From NCBI RefSeq assembly GCF_004137345.1, contig NZ_SDWV01000003.1, positions 1 through 64,000 of the forward strand: a stretch of 64,000 nt of DNA, given 5' to 3'. The notes below the pieces were generated by a model. The model made no database searches and was not told the origin of the DNA. It was given only the letters and a program-made list of their open reading frames with translations. The position numbers were made by a program, and so were the translations under genes. Position 1 is the stretch's first letter; the number at the start of each line of letters is the position of its first letter. This document shows positions 49,330 to 59,860 of the stretch, piece after piece. This DNA comes from Nocardioides zhouii (lineage in GTDB: Bacteria > Actinomycetota > Actinomycetes > Propionibacteriales > Nocardioidaceae).

Positions 49330-51039
49330 ATGGCTATTCGCACCGCAGCACCCGATTCCGCGGCGCCGGCCGGGCCCGACAGCCCGCCGGCGACCGACGA
49401 CCTCCATCCCGCGCTCGACGCGTCGATCGAGCTGAGCGAGCCCCGCGGTTCCGGCCTCGACAAGGTCGTGTTCGGCGTCACCGCGCTCATCGCCGTCGGC
49501 TTCCTCGTCTGGGGCCTGGTCAGCACCGCCTCGCTCAGCAGCGCGTCCGAGCGCGGGCTGGCGTGGACGATGACCAACACGGGGTGGATCTTCGTGCTGA
49601 CCGCGTCGGCGTTCGTCGTGTTCGTGATCTGGCTGGCGATGGGCCGCTTCGGCAACATCCCGCTGGGCCGCGACGACGAGCAGCCGGAGTTCCGGACGGT
49701 GTCGTGGATCGCGATGATGTTCAGCGCCGGGATGGGCATCGGCCTGATGTTCTACGGCGTCAGCGAGCCGGTCAGCCACTTCGCCACTCCCCCGCCGGGG
49801 ACGGGGGCGACGGGCAGCGCGCAGACCGCCATGGCCACCACCCTCTTCCACTGGACGCTGCACCCGTGGGCGATCTACGCCGTCGTCGGACTCGCGATCG
49901 CGTACGGCACCTACCGCAAGGGCCGCGTCCAGCTGGTCAGCGCCGCCTTCGAGCCGCTCCTCGGCTCGCGCGCCCACGGTCCCGCCGGCAAGGTCATCGA
50001 CATGCTCGCGATCTTCGCGACCCTCTTCGGCTCGGCCGCCTCGCTCGGCCTCGGCGCCCTCCAGATCCGCAGCGGCCTGGAGATCGTCGGCGGCATCGGC
50101 GGCGCCGGCAACACGGTGCTCGTCGCGATCATCGCCCTGCTCACGGTGGCGTTCGTGCTCTCCGCAGTGTCGGGCGTCGCCAAGGGCATCCAGTACCTCT
50201 CCAACATCAACATGGTCCTGGCCCTCGTGCTGGCCGCCTTCGTGTTCGTGGTCGGCCCGACGGTCTTCATGCTCAACCTGCTCCCGACCGCCATCGGCAG
50301 CTACGCCGGCCAGCTTCCCGAGATGGCCTCGCGCACCGGCGCCGAGGGTGCCGCGGTGAGTGAGTGGCTCGCCGGCTGGACAGTCTTCTACTGGGCCTGG
50401 TGGCTCTCGTGGACCCCGTTCGTGGGCATGTTCATCGCCCGCATCTCGCGCGGTCGCACCATCCGCCAGTTCGTCACCGGCGTGCTGCTGGTGCCGAGCC
50501 TGGTCAGCCTGGTCTGGTTCGCGATCTTCGGCGGCGCCGCCATCAAGCTCCAGCAGGACGGCGTCGACATCGCCGGCGCGGGCGGCATCGAGTCGCAGCT
50601 GTTCACCGTGCTCGACCAGTTCCCGCTCGCGACCGTGTCCAGCATCCTGGTCATGGTGCTCGTGGCGATCTTCTTCGTCTCCGGTGCCGACGCGGCGTCC
50701 ATCGTGATGGGGTCGCTCTCGGAGAAGGGCGCGCTCGAGCCGCGCAAGCCGACCGTCATCTTCTGGGGCGTCGCCACCGGTCTCGTCGCGATCGTGATGC
50801 TGCTCGCCGGTGGCGAGGACGCGCTCAGCGGGCTGCAGACGATCACCATCATCGCGGCCCTGCCGTTCGTGCTCGTGATGGTCGCCCTCGCCGTGGCGCT
50901 CGTGAAGGACCTCTCCAACGACCCGCTCGTCGTCCGCCGCCAGTACGCCATCGAGGCGGTCGAGGCCGCCGTGGTCACGGGCATCACCGAGCACGGCGAC
51001 GACTTCGTGCTGGCGGTCGAGAAGGACCCGGAGGCCTGA
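49330..51039 (+). CDS. BCCT-family betaine/choline/carnitine transporter
   Basis: 569 aa with about twelve helices after a 40-residue hydrophilic N-terminus. The family signature GWTVFYWAWWLSWTPFVGMF is complete. The sodium/substrate segment reads MFSAGMGIGLMFYGVSEPVS, and the flexible loop reads ARISRGRTIRQFV. The Met-Gly-Ile-Gly-Leu form resembles Na+-coupled betaine carriers such as BetP. The C-terminal tail is shorter and less basic than the BetP osmosensor. It should take up a quaternary ammonium compound. It is followed 17 nt later by a LysR effector-domain gene. Confidence 0.94.
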   Translation: MAIRTAAPDSAAPAGPDSPPATDDLHPALDASIELSEPRGSGLDKVVFGVTALIAVGFLVWGLVSTASLSSASERGLAWTMTNTGWIFVLTASAFVVFVIWLAMGRFGNIPLGRDDEQPEFRTVSWIAMMFSAGMGIGLMFYGVSEPVSHFATPPPGTGATGSAQTAMATTLFHWTLHPWAIYAVVGLAIAYGTYRKGRVQLVSAAFEPLLGSRAHGPAGKVIDMLAIFATLFGSAASLGLGALQIRSGLEIVGGIGGAGNTVLVAIIALLTVAFVLSAVSGVAKGIQYLSNINMVLALVLAAFVFVVGPTVFMLNLLPTAIGSYAGQLPEMASRTGAEGAAVSEWLAGWTVFYWAWWLSWTPFVGMFIARISRGRTIRQFVTGVLLVPSLVSLVWFAIFGGAAIKLQQDGVDIAGAGGIESQLFTVLDQFPLATVSSILVMVLVAIFFVSGADAASIVMGSLSEKGALEPRKPTVIFWGVATGLVAIVMLLAGGEDALSGLQTITIIAALPFVLVMVALAVALVKDLSNDPLVVRRQYAIEAVEAAVVTGITEHGDDFVLAVEKDPEA

Positions 51040-51056
51040 GCCGTAGGGTCGTTCCC

Positions 51057-51632
51057 ATGACCCTGACCATCGGCTTCGTCACCGGCGCGACCCCGGACAA
51101 GTGGGCGCGCAACTGGCGGGACCAGCGGCGTGAGCGCCTGGAGCTCGTGCCGGTGACGGAGGCCGAGCAGCTCGACGGCGTGCGCGACGGCGGCCTCGAC
51201 ATGGCGCTGGTCCGGCTGCCCGCGGACACCGACGGCCTGCACTGCGTACGCCTCTACGACGAGCTGCAGGTCGCGGTCGCGTCCCGCGAGCACCTGATCG
51301 CCGCCACGGACGACGAGATCGCCACCGGCGACCTCGTCGACGAGCAGCTCGTACGCCCCCACTCGAGCGGCTGGCGACCCGAGGCCGACCAGCTCGACTG
51401 GCCGCCTATGTCAGAGCAGGACGCGATCGAGACCGTCGCCGCCGGCACGGGCGTCGTCATCCTGCCGATGTCGGTCGCGCGGCTCCACCAGCGCAAGGAC
51501 GTCGTGACCCGGGTCGTCGCCGACCTCGACCCGACGACGATCGCGTTGGTCTGGAAGCTCGAGCGCGACGACGACGTGACGCAGGCGTTCGTCGGGGTGA
51601 CCAAGGGACGTACGGCCCGGTCGTCCCGCTGA
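51057..51632 (+). CDS. Stand-alone LysR-type substrate-binding domain protein
   Basis: 191 aa. It shows only the periplasmic-binding-protein-like effector domain of LysR regulators: MTLTIGFVTGATPDKWARNW at the start, then LDMALVRLPADTDGLHCVRL, EQLVRPHSS and AAGTGVVILPMSVARLHQRK. There is no helix-turn-helix domain before it, and the ATG lies 7 nt after TAGGGT, so it is not simply a miscalled start. It may bind a small ligand and act on a partner protein. It lies behind the BCCT transporter gene. Confidence 0.85.
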   Translation: MTLTIGFVTGATPDKWARNWRDQRRERLELVPVTEAEQLDGVRDGGLDMALVRLPADTDGLHCVRLYDELQVAVASREHLIAATDDEIATGDLVDEQLVRPHSSGWRPEADQLDWPPMSEQDAIETVAAGTGVVILPMSVARLHQRKDVVTRVVADLDPTTIALVWKLERDDDVTQAFVGVTKGRTARSSR

Positions 51633-51643
51633 CGCGAGGACGG

Positions 51644-51787
51644 TCAGTCGGCGACGAAGACCAGGAAGCCCAGCATCACGAGAAGGATCGGCATCAGCAC
51701 CCAGAAGTACCTGAGGTCGAAGTACTTCTTCTTCTCGTTCGGATCCCACGGACCCTGCGGATCATGACTCCCCGGATTGATGATCAT
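51644..51787 (-). CDS. 47-aa single-span membrane protein
   Basis: A short frame MIINPGSHDPQGPWDPNEKK, then KYFDLRYFWVLMPILLVMLG and FLVFVAD: a polar Pro-rich N-terminus, a basic KKK stop-transfer cluster and one hydrophobic helix reaching the C-terminus. The regular amphipathic layout and the helix length argue that it is real. No family is recognised. It converges with the LysR-domain gene (11 bp) and lies downstream of the sulfotransferase gene beyond a hairpin. Confidence 0.6.
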   Translation of the reverse strand: MIINPGSHDPQGPWDPNEKKKYFDLRYFWVLMPILLVMLGFLVFVAD

Positions 51788-51810
51788 GCTTCACCATCTC
51801 ACGGCCGGCG

Positions 51811-51858
51811 GGACGTCATACGGACGGCGCAACCGCCAACCCGTTCCGTATGACGTCC
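51811..51858 (-). terminator. Long hairpin between the sulfotransferase and small membrane protein genes
   Basis: Perfect 14-bp arms GGACGTCATACGGA and TCCGTATGACGTCC around a 20-nt loop. It begins 10 nt after the sulfotransferase stop on the same strand. There is no T-tract. Terminator is the simplest reading; an operator for the small downstream gene is possible. Confidence 0.6.
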
Positions 51859-51868
51859 GGGGCAAGGT

Positions 51869-52524
51869 TCAGTCGCGGTGCTTGCCCCGCCGCGAGTGGG
51901 GCGTCGCCATGACCTCGCGCACCCGCTGCTCGTCGAAGTCCTCGCCGAGCCAGTCGAACAGGCCGACCAACGAACCGGGGTCGGCGACGTAGTCGTCGTA
52001 GTGGACGCGATGGACGCTGTCGCCCAGCCCCTCGGCGGCCGCGAGCATCGTCGCCTCGATGCGCTGCACCTGTCCGAGCGGGTCGTCCTTGTGCGTCCAG
52101 TAGTTGCTGGCGGCGACGTCCTCGAGGTTGCGGGTGTTGAGCACGAACCGCGCGCCGGGGAAGACCTGGCGGAGGAACGCGACGTAGTCGGGGAGGTCGT
52201 CGTCGTACCAGCGGATCTCCTTGTAGCCCGTCACCCGCGTGTCCGGCTCGGGGCGCAGCAGCGTGGCCTCGGCGAGGGCGCGGATGTGCGCGAGCGACGC
52301 CTCCTCGGGGAAGGACTCGATGCCGAACCACGGATGCGTCGGCTCGCTCGCGCGAGCCGGGTCGACGCGCGCCTTCTCGGCGAGGCCACTGCGGTGGAAC
52401 TCGTAGAGGTGCCGCATCGCGTGGCGGTTCTCGCCGCGCAGCAGCCAGCCGGGGATCGAGTTGAGGATGCCCATCAGCAGCGTCGAGCCCGACCGGCCGT
52501 ACGTCATCACGAAGACGTGGTCCA

Positions 52525-52525
<1 letters not shown>
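51869..52525 (-). CDS. PAPS-dependent sulfotransferase-like protein
   Basis: 218 aa. The 5'-phosphosulfate loop is VMTYGRSGSTLLMGIL at residues 6-21, and the 3'-phosphate region ARFVLNTRNLEDVAASNYW has the Arg and Ser positions expected. It ends after HYDDYVADPGSLVGLFDWLG, like small bacterial sulfotransferases. The acceptor is unknown (carbohydrate or glycolipid types are common). The ATG overlaps the stop of guaB1 as TGATG, so the two are co-translated although no functional link is obvious. Confidence 0.87.
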
Positions 52526-54587
<2,062 letters not shown>

Positions 54588-54613
54588 GCTCCCCACCTTC
54601 TCAGCCCGGCGCG

Positions 54614-56044
54614 TCAGCCCTGTGCGGCCGCGGCCTCCTGCAGCGCGCGCCACGTGAGGTCGATGTCAGCGGCGGTCGTACGCCAGCTGCCGACCGCCAG
54701 CCGGATGGCCGCGCGACCGTTGACCGTCGTGTGGCTGAGGTAGGCCACCCCGGAGGCGTTGACCGCCTCCATCGCCGCCAGGGTCTGCTCGTCACCGCTC
54801 GCCAGCCGGAACACGACCAGGGACAGCGCGGGCTCGGTGACCATCTCGAAGCGGTCGTCGGCGGCCACGAGGTCGGCGACGTGCTCGGCCAGCTCGACGC
54901 CGCTGCGGATGTGGGCGCGCAGCCCCTCGAGCCCGTACGTGCGCATCACCGCCCACAGCTTGATCGCGCGGAACCGGCGCCCCAGCTGCGGGTGCCAGTC
55001 GCGGTAGTCGACGACCTCGCCCGACTCCGTGGCCGCGTTGCGGAGGTACTCCGGCAGGATCGAGAGCGCACCGGTCAGCGCCGCCCGGTCGCGCACCCAG
55101 AACGTGCTGCAGTCGAACGTCGTGAGCAGCCACTTGTGCGGGTTGGTGACGAACGAGTCGGCCGCCTCGACGCCCGCGAGGTGGTCACGGTGCTCGGGGC
55201 ACACCGCCGCGACACCGGCCCACGCCGCGTCCACGTGCAGCCACACGCCCCACTCGCGGACGACCTCGGCGACCGCCGCGATGTCGTCCATCGCACCGGT
55301 CGACGTGCTGCCGGCGGCGACGTGCACCATGACCGGCCGGAGACCGGCTTCGACGTCCTCGACGATGGCGTCGCGCAGGGCGTCGACGTCCATCGCCTGC
55401 GTCACCGGGTCGATGTCGATCGACCGCACGGCGTCCTCGCCGAGGCCAGCGATCATCGCGGCCTTCACCAGCGACGAGTGCGCCTGGGTGGAGCCGTACA
55501 CCCGCCACGGGACGTCCCCCAGGCCGTGCACGCGTACGTCTCCCTCACTGGCGCGGTGGAGCGCCGACAGCAGCGCCGTGAAGGTCGCGGTGGAGGCGGT
55601 GTCCTGGATGACGCCGCCACCGGCGCCGTCGCTGCGGAACGCGTCCGGGAGGCCCAGCGCCTCGGCGAACCAGTCCAGGACGACCTGCTCCACCTCGGTG
55701 ACCGCCGGGCTGGTCGCCCAGATCATCCCCTGGGCGCCGATGCCGCTCGAGAGCAGGTCGCCGAGGATCGCCGCCGGCGACGAGTTGGCCGGGAAGTAGG
55801 CGAAGAACCGCGGGTGCTGCCAGTGCGTGAGGCCCGGCACGACGATGCGGTCGAGGTCGGCGAGCACGGCCTCGAACGGCTCGCCGGTCTCCGGCGCCGA
55901 CGTCGGGAGCTCGCGGCGTACGTCACCGGGCGCGACCTGGGCGCGCACCGGCAGGTCGTCGAGTGATGCCCAGTAGTCGGCGATCCAGTCGATCGCGGCG
56001 TGCCCCTGGCGACGGAACTCATCGGGCGTCATGTGGTCTGCCAT
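54614..56044 (-). CDS. Aromatic L-amino acid decarboxylase-type PLP enzyme
   Basis: 476 aa, group II decarboxylase. It has GLTHWQHPRFFAYFPANSSP, SPAVTEVEQVVLDWFAEALG, STQAHSSLVKAAMIAG, WLHVDAAWAGVAAVCPE and the PLP Lys in TNPHKWLLTTFDC. The C-terminal part has RFRAIKLWAVMRTYGLEGL. Substrates in the family include DOPA, tyrosine, tryptophan and 5-hydroxytryptophan; none can be assigned. The ATG is 6 nt after TACGTT, a leaderless pattern. It is upstream of the small membrane protein gene and guaB1. Confidence 0.93.
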   Translation of the reverse strand: MADHMTPDEFRRQGHAAIDWIADYWASLDDLPVRAQVAPGDVRRELPTSAPETGEPFEAVLADLDRIVVPGLTHWQHPRFFAYFPANSSPAAILGDLLSSGIGAQGMIWATSPAVTEVEQVVLDWFAEALGLPDAFRSDGAGGGVIQDTASTATFTALLSALHRASEGDVRVHGLGDVPWRVYGSTQAHSSLVKAAMIAGLGEDAVRSIDIDPVTQAMDVDALRDAIVEDVEAGLRPVMVHVAAGSTSTGAMDDIAAVAEVVREWGVWLHVDAAWAGVAAVCPEHRDHLAGVEAADSFVTNPHKWLLTTFDCSTFWVRDRAALTGALSILPEYLRNAATESGEVVDYRDWHPQLGRRFRAIKLWAVMRTYGLEGLRAHIRSGVELAEHVADLVAADDRFEMVTEPALSLVVFRLASGDEQTLAAMEAVNASGVAYLSHTTVNGRAAIRLAVGSWRTTAADIDLTWRALQEAAAAQG

Positions 56045-56141
56045 AGCGCGAACGTACCGGGGCAGGTTGGGTCGTCGTACTCAGCACCGATCGGGTACGA
56101 CGGCAGGTCCGCGGGAGCGCGGGCGACACGAGACTTCACCC

Positions 56142-56432
56142 ATGCCCAAGACCGACACCACCGCCAAGAACACCACTGCCTTCGCCGCCCAGGCCGCGAT
56201 CTCCTTCGGCGCCTCGCTCTTCGCGATGCTGGTCGCCGTCTACTTCATGGAAGCCGATCCCTGGATCAAGGGGTTCCTCGCCCTCGGCACCCTCTACCTG
56301 ACCACGTCGGCCTTCACGCTCGCCAAGGTCATCCGCGACCAGCAGGAGGACCAACGGGTCTTCCACCGCATCGACCAGGCCCGCGTCGACCGTCTCCTCG
56401 CCGAGCACGACCCCTTCAAGTCCGTCTCCTGA
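56142..56432 (+). CDS. YiaA/YiaB-family two-helix membrane protein
   Basis: 96 aa. The YiaAB domain is two hydrophobic helices, AISFGASLFAMLVAVYFMEA and GFLALGTLYLTTSAFTLAKV, with the family turn between them. The C-terminal tail (RDQQEDQRVFHRIDQARVDR) is charged and helical. The function of the family is unknown. It is a single gene with a strong terminator behind it. Confidence 0.88.
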   Translation: MPKTDTTAKNTTAFAAQAAISFGASLFAMLVAVYFMEADPWIKGFLALGTLYLTTSAFTLAKVIRDQQEDQRVFHRIDQARVDRLLAEHDPFKSVS

Positions 56433-56446
56433 CCCACCACACACAC

Positions 56447-56481
56447 GAGGCCCCCTCCCAGATCGCCCGGGAGGGGGCCTC
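56447..56481. terminator. Strong terminator hairpin after the YiaA/B gene
   Basis: A 13-bp perfect stem GAGGCCCCCTCCC/GGGAGGGGGCCTC, 9-nt loop, 15 nt after the stop codon. It also lies downstream of the minus-strand acyl-CoA dehydrogenase operon, about 100 nt further, so it may serve both. Confidence 0.85.
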
Positions 56482-56581
56482 GTCGTGTGTCGGGTGGGGG
56501 AAGTCTTGCGGGATGGGGGCGTTGCAACGGCCCAACCGCGCGGGAGTCACCGCTCAAGCGGGGACTCCGACAGACCCAGCC

Positions 56582-57799
56582 CTACTTCAGCTCAGAGCTC
56601 GTCAGCCCGAGGATCCGGCGGGCCACGATGAGCTGCTGGATCTGCTGGGTGCCCTCGAAGATGTCGAGGATCTTGGAGTCTCGTGCCCACTTCTCCAGCA
56701 GCTCGCCCTCGCTGTAGCCGAGGGTGCCGCAGAGCTGGACGCACGAGAGCGTCACGTCGGAGCCGACCCGGCCGGCCTTGGCCTTGGCCATCGAGGCCTC
56801 GAGCGAGTTGGGCTTGCGGTTGTCGGCCATCCACGCCGCCTGCATCATCAGCAGCTGGGCGCCCTCCCAGTCCGCCTCGAGCTGCAGGAACTTCGCGGCT
56901 GCGGCCACCTGGCGCTCGGCCGGGCGGTCGTAGTCGATGGTGACGCCGGCCTGCTCGAGCAGGTCGCGGGTCAGGTCGAGCGAGGCCCGGGCGCACCCGA
57001 TCGCCATCGCGGCCACCAGCGGACGGGTGTTGTCGAAGGTCGCCATCGCACCGGCGAAGCCCGACTTGGTGTCGATCTCCGGCGAGCCGAGGAGGTCCTC
57101 GGCCGGCACGCGGCAGTCGGTGAAGGTGATCGCCGCGGTGTCGGAGGCGCGGATGCCGAGCTTGTGCTCGAGCCGCTCGACCTTGAGGCCGGGGTTGTTC
57201 TTGCGGACGAGGAACGACTTGATCGCCGCGCGGCCGAGCTCCTTGTCGAGCGTGGCCCACACGACGACGCTGTCGGCGCGGTCGCCGGAGGTGACGTAGA
57301 TCTTCTCGCCGTTGATGACGTACTCGTCACCGTCCTTGACCGCCGTGGTCGCGAGGTTGGCCGAGTCCGAGCCGATGCCGGGCTCGGTGATCGCCATCGC
57401 GGCCCACGTGCCCTTGTAGCGCTCGAGCTGCTCCTCGTTGGCGACCGACGCGATCGCGGAGTTGCCCAGGCCCTGGCGCGGCATCGAGAGCAGCAGCGCG
57501 GTATCGCCCCAGCACATCTCGGCAACCGACAGCACCGAGGCGAGGTTGGCGCCGTTGCGCACCTTCGACGGGTCCTTGTCGGGCGTCTCGTCACGACGTA
57601 CGCCGCCCGCGCCGGCGCCGCCGGTCGCGCCGGTCTCACTCACGCCGTCGATCAGCGCGGCGAGCATGTCGAGCTCCTTGGGGTACTCGTGCTCGGCGCG
57701 GTCGTACTTGCGCGAGATCGGGCGGAGCATGTTCATCGCCAGCTGGTGGGCCTGGTCGATGAGCTGCGCCTGCTTCTTCGGGGTCTCGAGGTTGATCAT
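56582..57799 (-). CDS. Acyl-CoA dehydrogenase, subunit with catalytic glutamate
   Basis: 405 aa, complete ACAD fold. It has LLSMPRQGLGNSAI, the FAD/substrate region MAITEPGIGSDSANLATTA, YVINGEKIYVTSGDRAD, the Arg-type segment FDNTRPLVAAMAIG and the C-terminal LCGTLGYSEGELLEKWARD. The catalytic base Glu lies in DIFEGTQQIQQL, as in short/medium-chain dehydrogenases. The N-terminus carries an insert, Gly/Ala-rich and Asp-rich, at about residues 55-80. The start overlaps the stop of the second dehydrogenase gene as TGATG, so equal synthesis and a mixed complex are likely. Confidence 0.92.
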   Translation of the reverse strand: MINLETPKKQAQLIDQAHQLAMNMLRPISRKYDRAEHEYPKELDMLAALIDGVSETGATGGAGAGGVRRDETPDKDPSKVRNGANLASVLSVAEMCWGDTALLLSMPRQGLGNSAIASVANEEQLERYKGTWAAMAITEPGIGSDSANLATTAVKDGDEYVINGEKIYVTSGDRADSVVVWATLDKELGRAAIKSFLVRKNNPGLKVERLEHKLGIRASDTAAITFTDCRVPAEDLLGSPEIDTKSGFAGAMATFDNTRPLVAAMAIGCARASLDLTRDLLEQAGVTIDYDRPAERQVAAAAKFLQLEADWEGAQLLMMQAAWMADNRKPNSLEASMAKAKAGRVGSDVTLSCVQLCGTLGYSEGELLEKWARDSKILDIFEGTQQIQQLIVARRILGLTSSELK

Positions 57800-59160
57800 C
57801 AGACCAGCACCGCACCTTCCATGATCCCGACGGCCCGCAGGTCGCGGTACCACCGTTCGACCGGGTGTTCCTTGACGAAGCCGTGGCCGCCGAGCAGCTG
57901 CACGCCGTCGAGGCCGATGCGCATGCCCTTCTCCGAGCAGAGCTGGCGCGCCAGCGCGACCTCGCGGGCGAAGTCCTGGCCGCGGGTGGCGCGGGAGGCG
58001 GCCTTCCAGGTCAGCAGGCGCATCGCCTGCAGCTCGATGGCGATGTCGGCGACCATGAACGCCACCGACTGGCGGTGGCTGATCGGCTCGCCGAACGCCT
58101 GGCGCTCGTTGACGTAGTCCTTGACGTAGTCGAGGACCGCCTGGCCGGTGCCGACCGCGAGGGCGCACCACGCGAGCCGCGAGAGGCGTACGCACTCGGT
58201 GTAGGCCACGCCGTCGGTGTCGCCGAGGAGCGCCTCCGCACCGACGCGTACGCCGGTGAGGTGCAGGCGCGAGAGCGCCGCGGCGCGCAGGCCCATGGAC
58301 GGGTCTGCCTCGACCTCGAGCCCCTCGGTGCCGGACTCGACGAGGAAGAGCGCCGGCGTGCCGTCGAGCATCGCGGCGACGACGAACAGCTCGGCCTCGG
58401 CACCGCGGACGACCGCGGACTTCACGCCGTCGAGCACGAAGCCGTCACCGTCGCGCAGCGCGGTCGTGGACAGCTCGAACGGGTCGAAGAGGACCGTCGG
58501 CTCCGCGATCGTCAGGGCGGCCGTGGGGACGTCGGTGCCGGTGAAGGCCGGCAGGTAGGTCTGCTGCTGCTCGTCGGTGCCCCAGAGCCCGAGAGCCGTG
58601 GCGACGGCGCCGGGAGAGAGCGCGGCCACGGCGAGGCCCATGTCGCCCTTGGCCAGCGCCTCGGCGACGAGGGTGCCCGCCATCGCGGAGCGCTCCTCCA
58701 TGATCCCGCCGAGCGACTCGGGCACGCCGAGACCGGGGAGGCCGACCTCCTGGGCTGCCGCGAGCACCTCGGCGGGTGCGGCGCACGCCTCGTCGGCCGC
58801 CGCGGCGGCCGGGCGGAACAGCTCGGCGGCGAGCTCCTGCACGACGTCGACGAGCATGCTCTCGTCCTCGGTCGGGGTCAGGTCGAAGACGCCGCGCGAC
58901 GGCGCGTTGGCGGGCCGCTCCCCTGCGGTGCGCCGACCTGCCCGGGCGTACGTGCGACCGGCCGCGGTGGCGACGCGGAAGCCGTTGCGGGTGGTGGAGT
59001 AGACGGCCTGCTCGGTCTGCTTGCGCAGGCCGACGCGGTCGATGAGGTCGCTCTGCGCGAGCCGGTTGACGGCGGCGATGGCGTACCCGATGGGATCGCG
59101 CGTCTCGCGGGACGACAACCCGTGACGACCGCCGGGCCGGAGGCTGCTGAGGAAGGACAT
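57799..59160 (-). CDS. Acyl-CoA dehydrogenase-like partner subunit
   Basis: 453 aa. A leader of about 95 residues (LSSRETRDPIGYAIAAVNRL, then TRNGFRVATAAGRTYARAG) precedes an ACAD fold starting VDVVQELAAELFRP. It has LPGLGVPESLGGIMEERSAM, PTAALTIAEP, DGFVLDGVKSAVVRGA and YVNERQAFGEPISHRQSVAF, with the FAD Arg/Gln region. The protein stops abruptly after GIMEGAVLV, so the usual C-terminal IQ...IAR helix is missing. Like the subunits of heteromeric ACADs it probably needs the neighbouring gene product. It is the first gene of the operon; the start follows an operator-like palindrome. Confidence 0.9.
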   Translation of the reverse strand: MSFLSSLRPGGRHGLSSRETRDPIGYAIAAVNRLAQSDLIDRVGLRKQTEQAVYSTTRNGFRVATAAGRTYARAGRRTAGERPANAPSRGVFDLTPTEDESMLVDVVQELAAELFRPAAAAADEACAAPAEVLAAAQEVGLPGLGVPESLGGIMEERSAMAGTLVAEALAKGDMGLAVAALSPGAVATALGLWGTDEQQQTYLPAFTGTDVPTAALTIAEPTVLFDPFELSTTALRDGDGFVLDGVKSAVVRGAEAELFVVAAMLDGTPALFLVESGTEGLEVEADPSMGLRAAALSRLHLTGVRVGAEALLGDTDGVAYTECVRLSRLAWCALAVGTGQAVLDYVKDYVNERQAFGEPISHRQSVAFMVADIAIELQAMRLLTWKAASRATRGQDFAREVALARQLCSEKGMRIGLDGVQLLGGHGFVKEHPVERWYRDLRAVGIMEGAVLV

Positions 59161-59168
59161 GAGCCAAA

Positions 59169-59185
59169 TGTAACTCTGAGTTACA
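59169..59185. promoter_or_regulatory. 17-bp operator palindrome over the acyl-CoA dehydrogenase promoter
   Basis: TGTAACTCTGAGTTACA is a perfect inverted repeat with one central base. Its left end forms part of TACATT, a -10-like box 6 nt from the dehydrogenase ATG, so a bound repressor would block a leaderless promoter. The shape is typical of TetR-family sites in fatty acid catabolism. No regulator gene is adjacent. Confidence 0.7.
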
Positions 59186-59248
59186 CCCTTGACCAGCGGC
59201 GCGTACGTGGTGCCCGTCACCCGGGGTGCGACCACTACGATCCACCGC

Positions 59249-59860
59249 ATGCCCGACGAGCAGCCGACCGACGACCACTCCGACGTGCTGACGCCCCACG
59301 GCCCGCTCCCCACCGGCGGATCGCCCCGCGCGATCACCCGCTGGGGCACGCCCGTCATGCACCGCGCGCAGCAGCAGGTGACGGCGTACGACGACGCGCT
59401 CGCGACGCTGGCGGCCGACATGGTGGCCACGATGTACGCCGCCGACGGCGTCGGCCTGGCCGCCTGCCAGGTGGGCGAGGACGTCGCGATGTTCGTCTTC
59501 GACTGTCCCGACGACGAGGGTGTCCGCACCGTCGGCGTGGTCTGCAACCCGGTCCTCACGCTGCCCGAGGGCAAGGACCGCCAGCTCGACTCCGACGAGG
59601 AGGGCTGCCTCTCCTACCCCGGCTCGTTCGAGCCGTGCGCGCGCCCCGACTGGGCCCGCGTCGACGGCTTCGGCCTCGACGGCGAGCCGGTGTCCTTCGA
59701 TGGCGACGGACTCCTGGCCCGCTGCCTCCAGCACGAGACCGACCACACCCTCGGCACCGTCTTCGGCGACCGCCTCTCGGCCAAGTCCCGCAAGAAGCTC
59801 GGCAAGAAGCACGACGCCGCAGCGGAGGACTACCCCCTCACCTGGCCGGCCTCGTCGTGA
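59249..59860 (+). CDS. def: Peptide deformylase
   Basis: Removes the formyl group from nascent proteins. 203 aa. All three motifs are present: GVGLAACQVG, EEGCLSYPG (metal Cys) and LQHETDHTLG (metal His pair and catalytic Glu). An N-terminal extension of about 28 residues precedes the fold, and the C-terminus is Lys-rich (SAKSRKKLGKKHD). The ATG stands 7 nt after TACGAT. The end overlaps the methyltransferase gene start as GTGA. Confidence 0.95.
   Translation: MPDEQPTDDHSDVLTPHGPLPTGGSPRAITRWGTPVMHRAQQQVTAYDDALATLAADMVATMYAADGVGLAACQVGEDVAMFVFDCPDDEGVRTVGVVCNPVLTLPEGKDRQLDSDEEGCLSYPGSFEPCARPDWARVDGFGLDGEPVSFDGDGLLARCLQHETDHTLGTVFGDRLSAKSRKKLGKKHDAAAEDYPLTWPASS

Noticed and set aside
57865..59856. 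Upstream extension of the plus-strand methyltransferase frame
   Set aside because: Lies opposite the acyl-CoA dehydrogenase gene and across the deformylase gene; the methyltransferase starts at the GTG at 59857.
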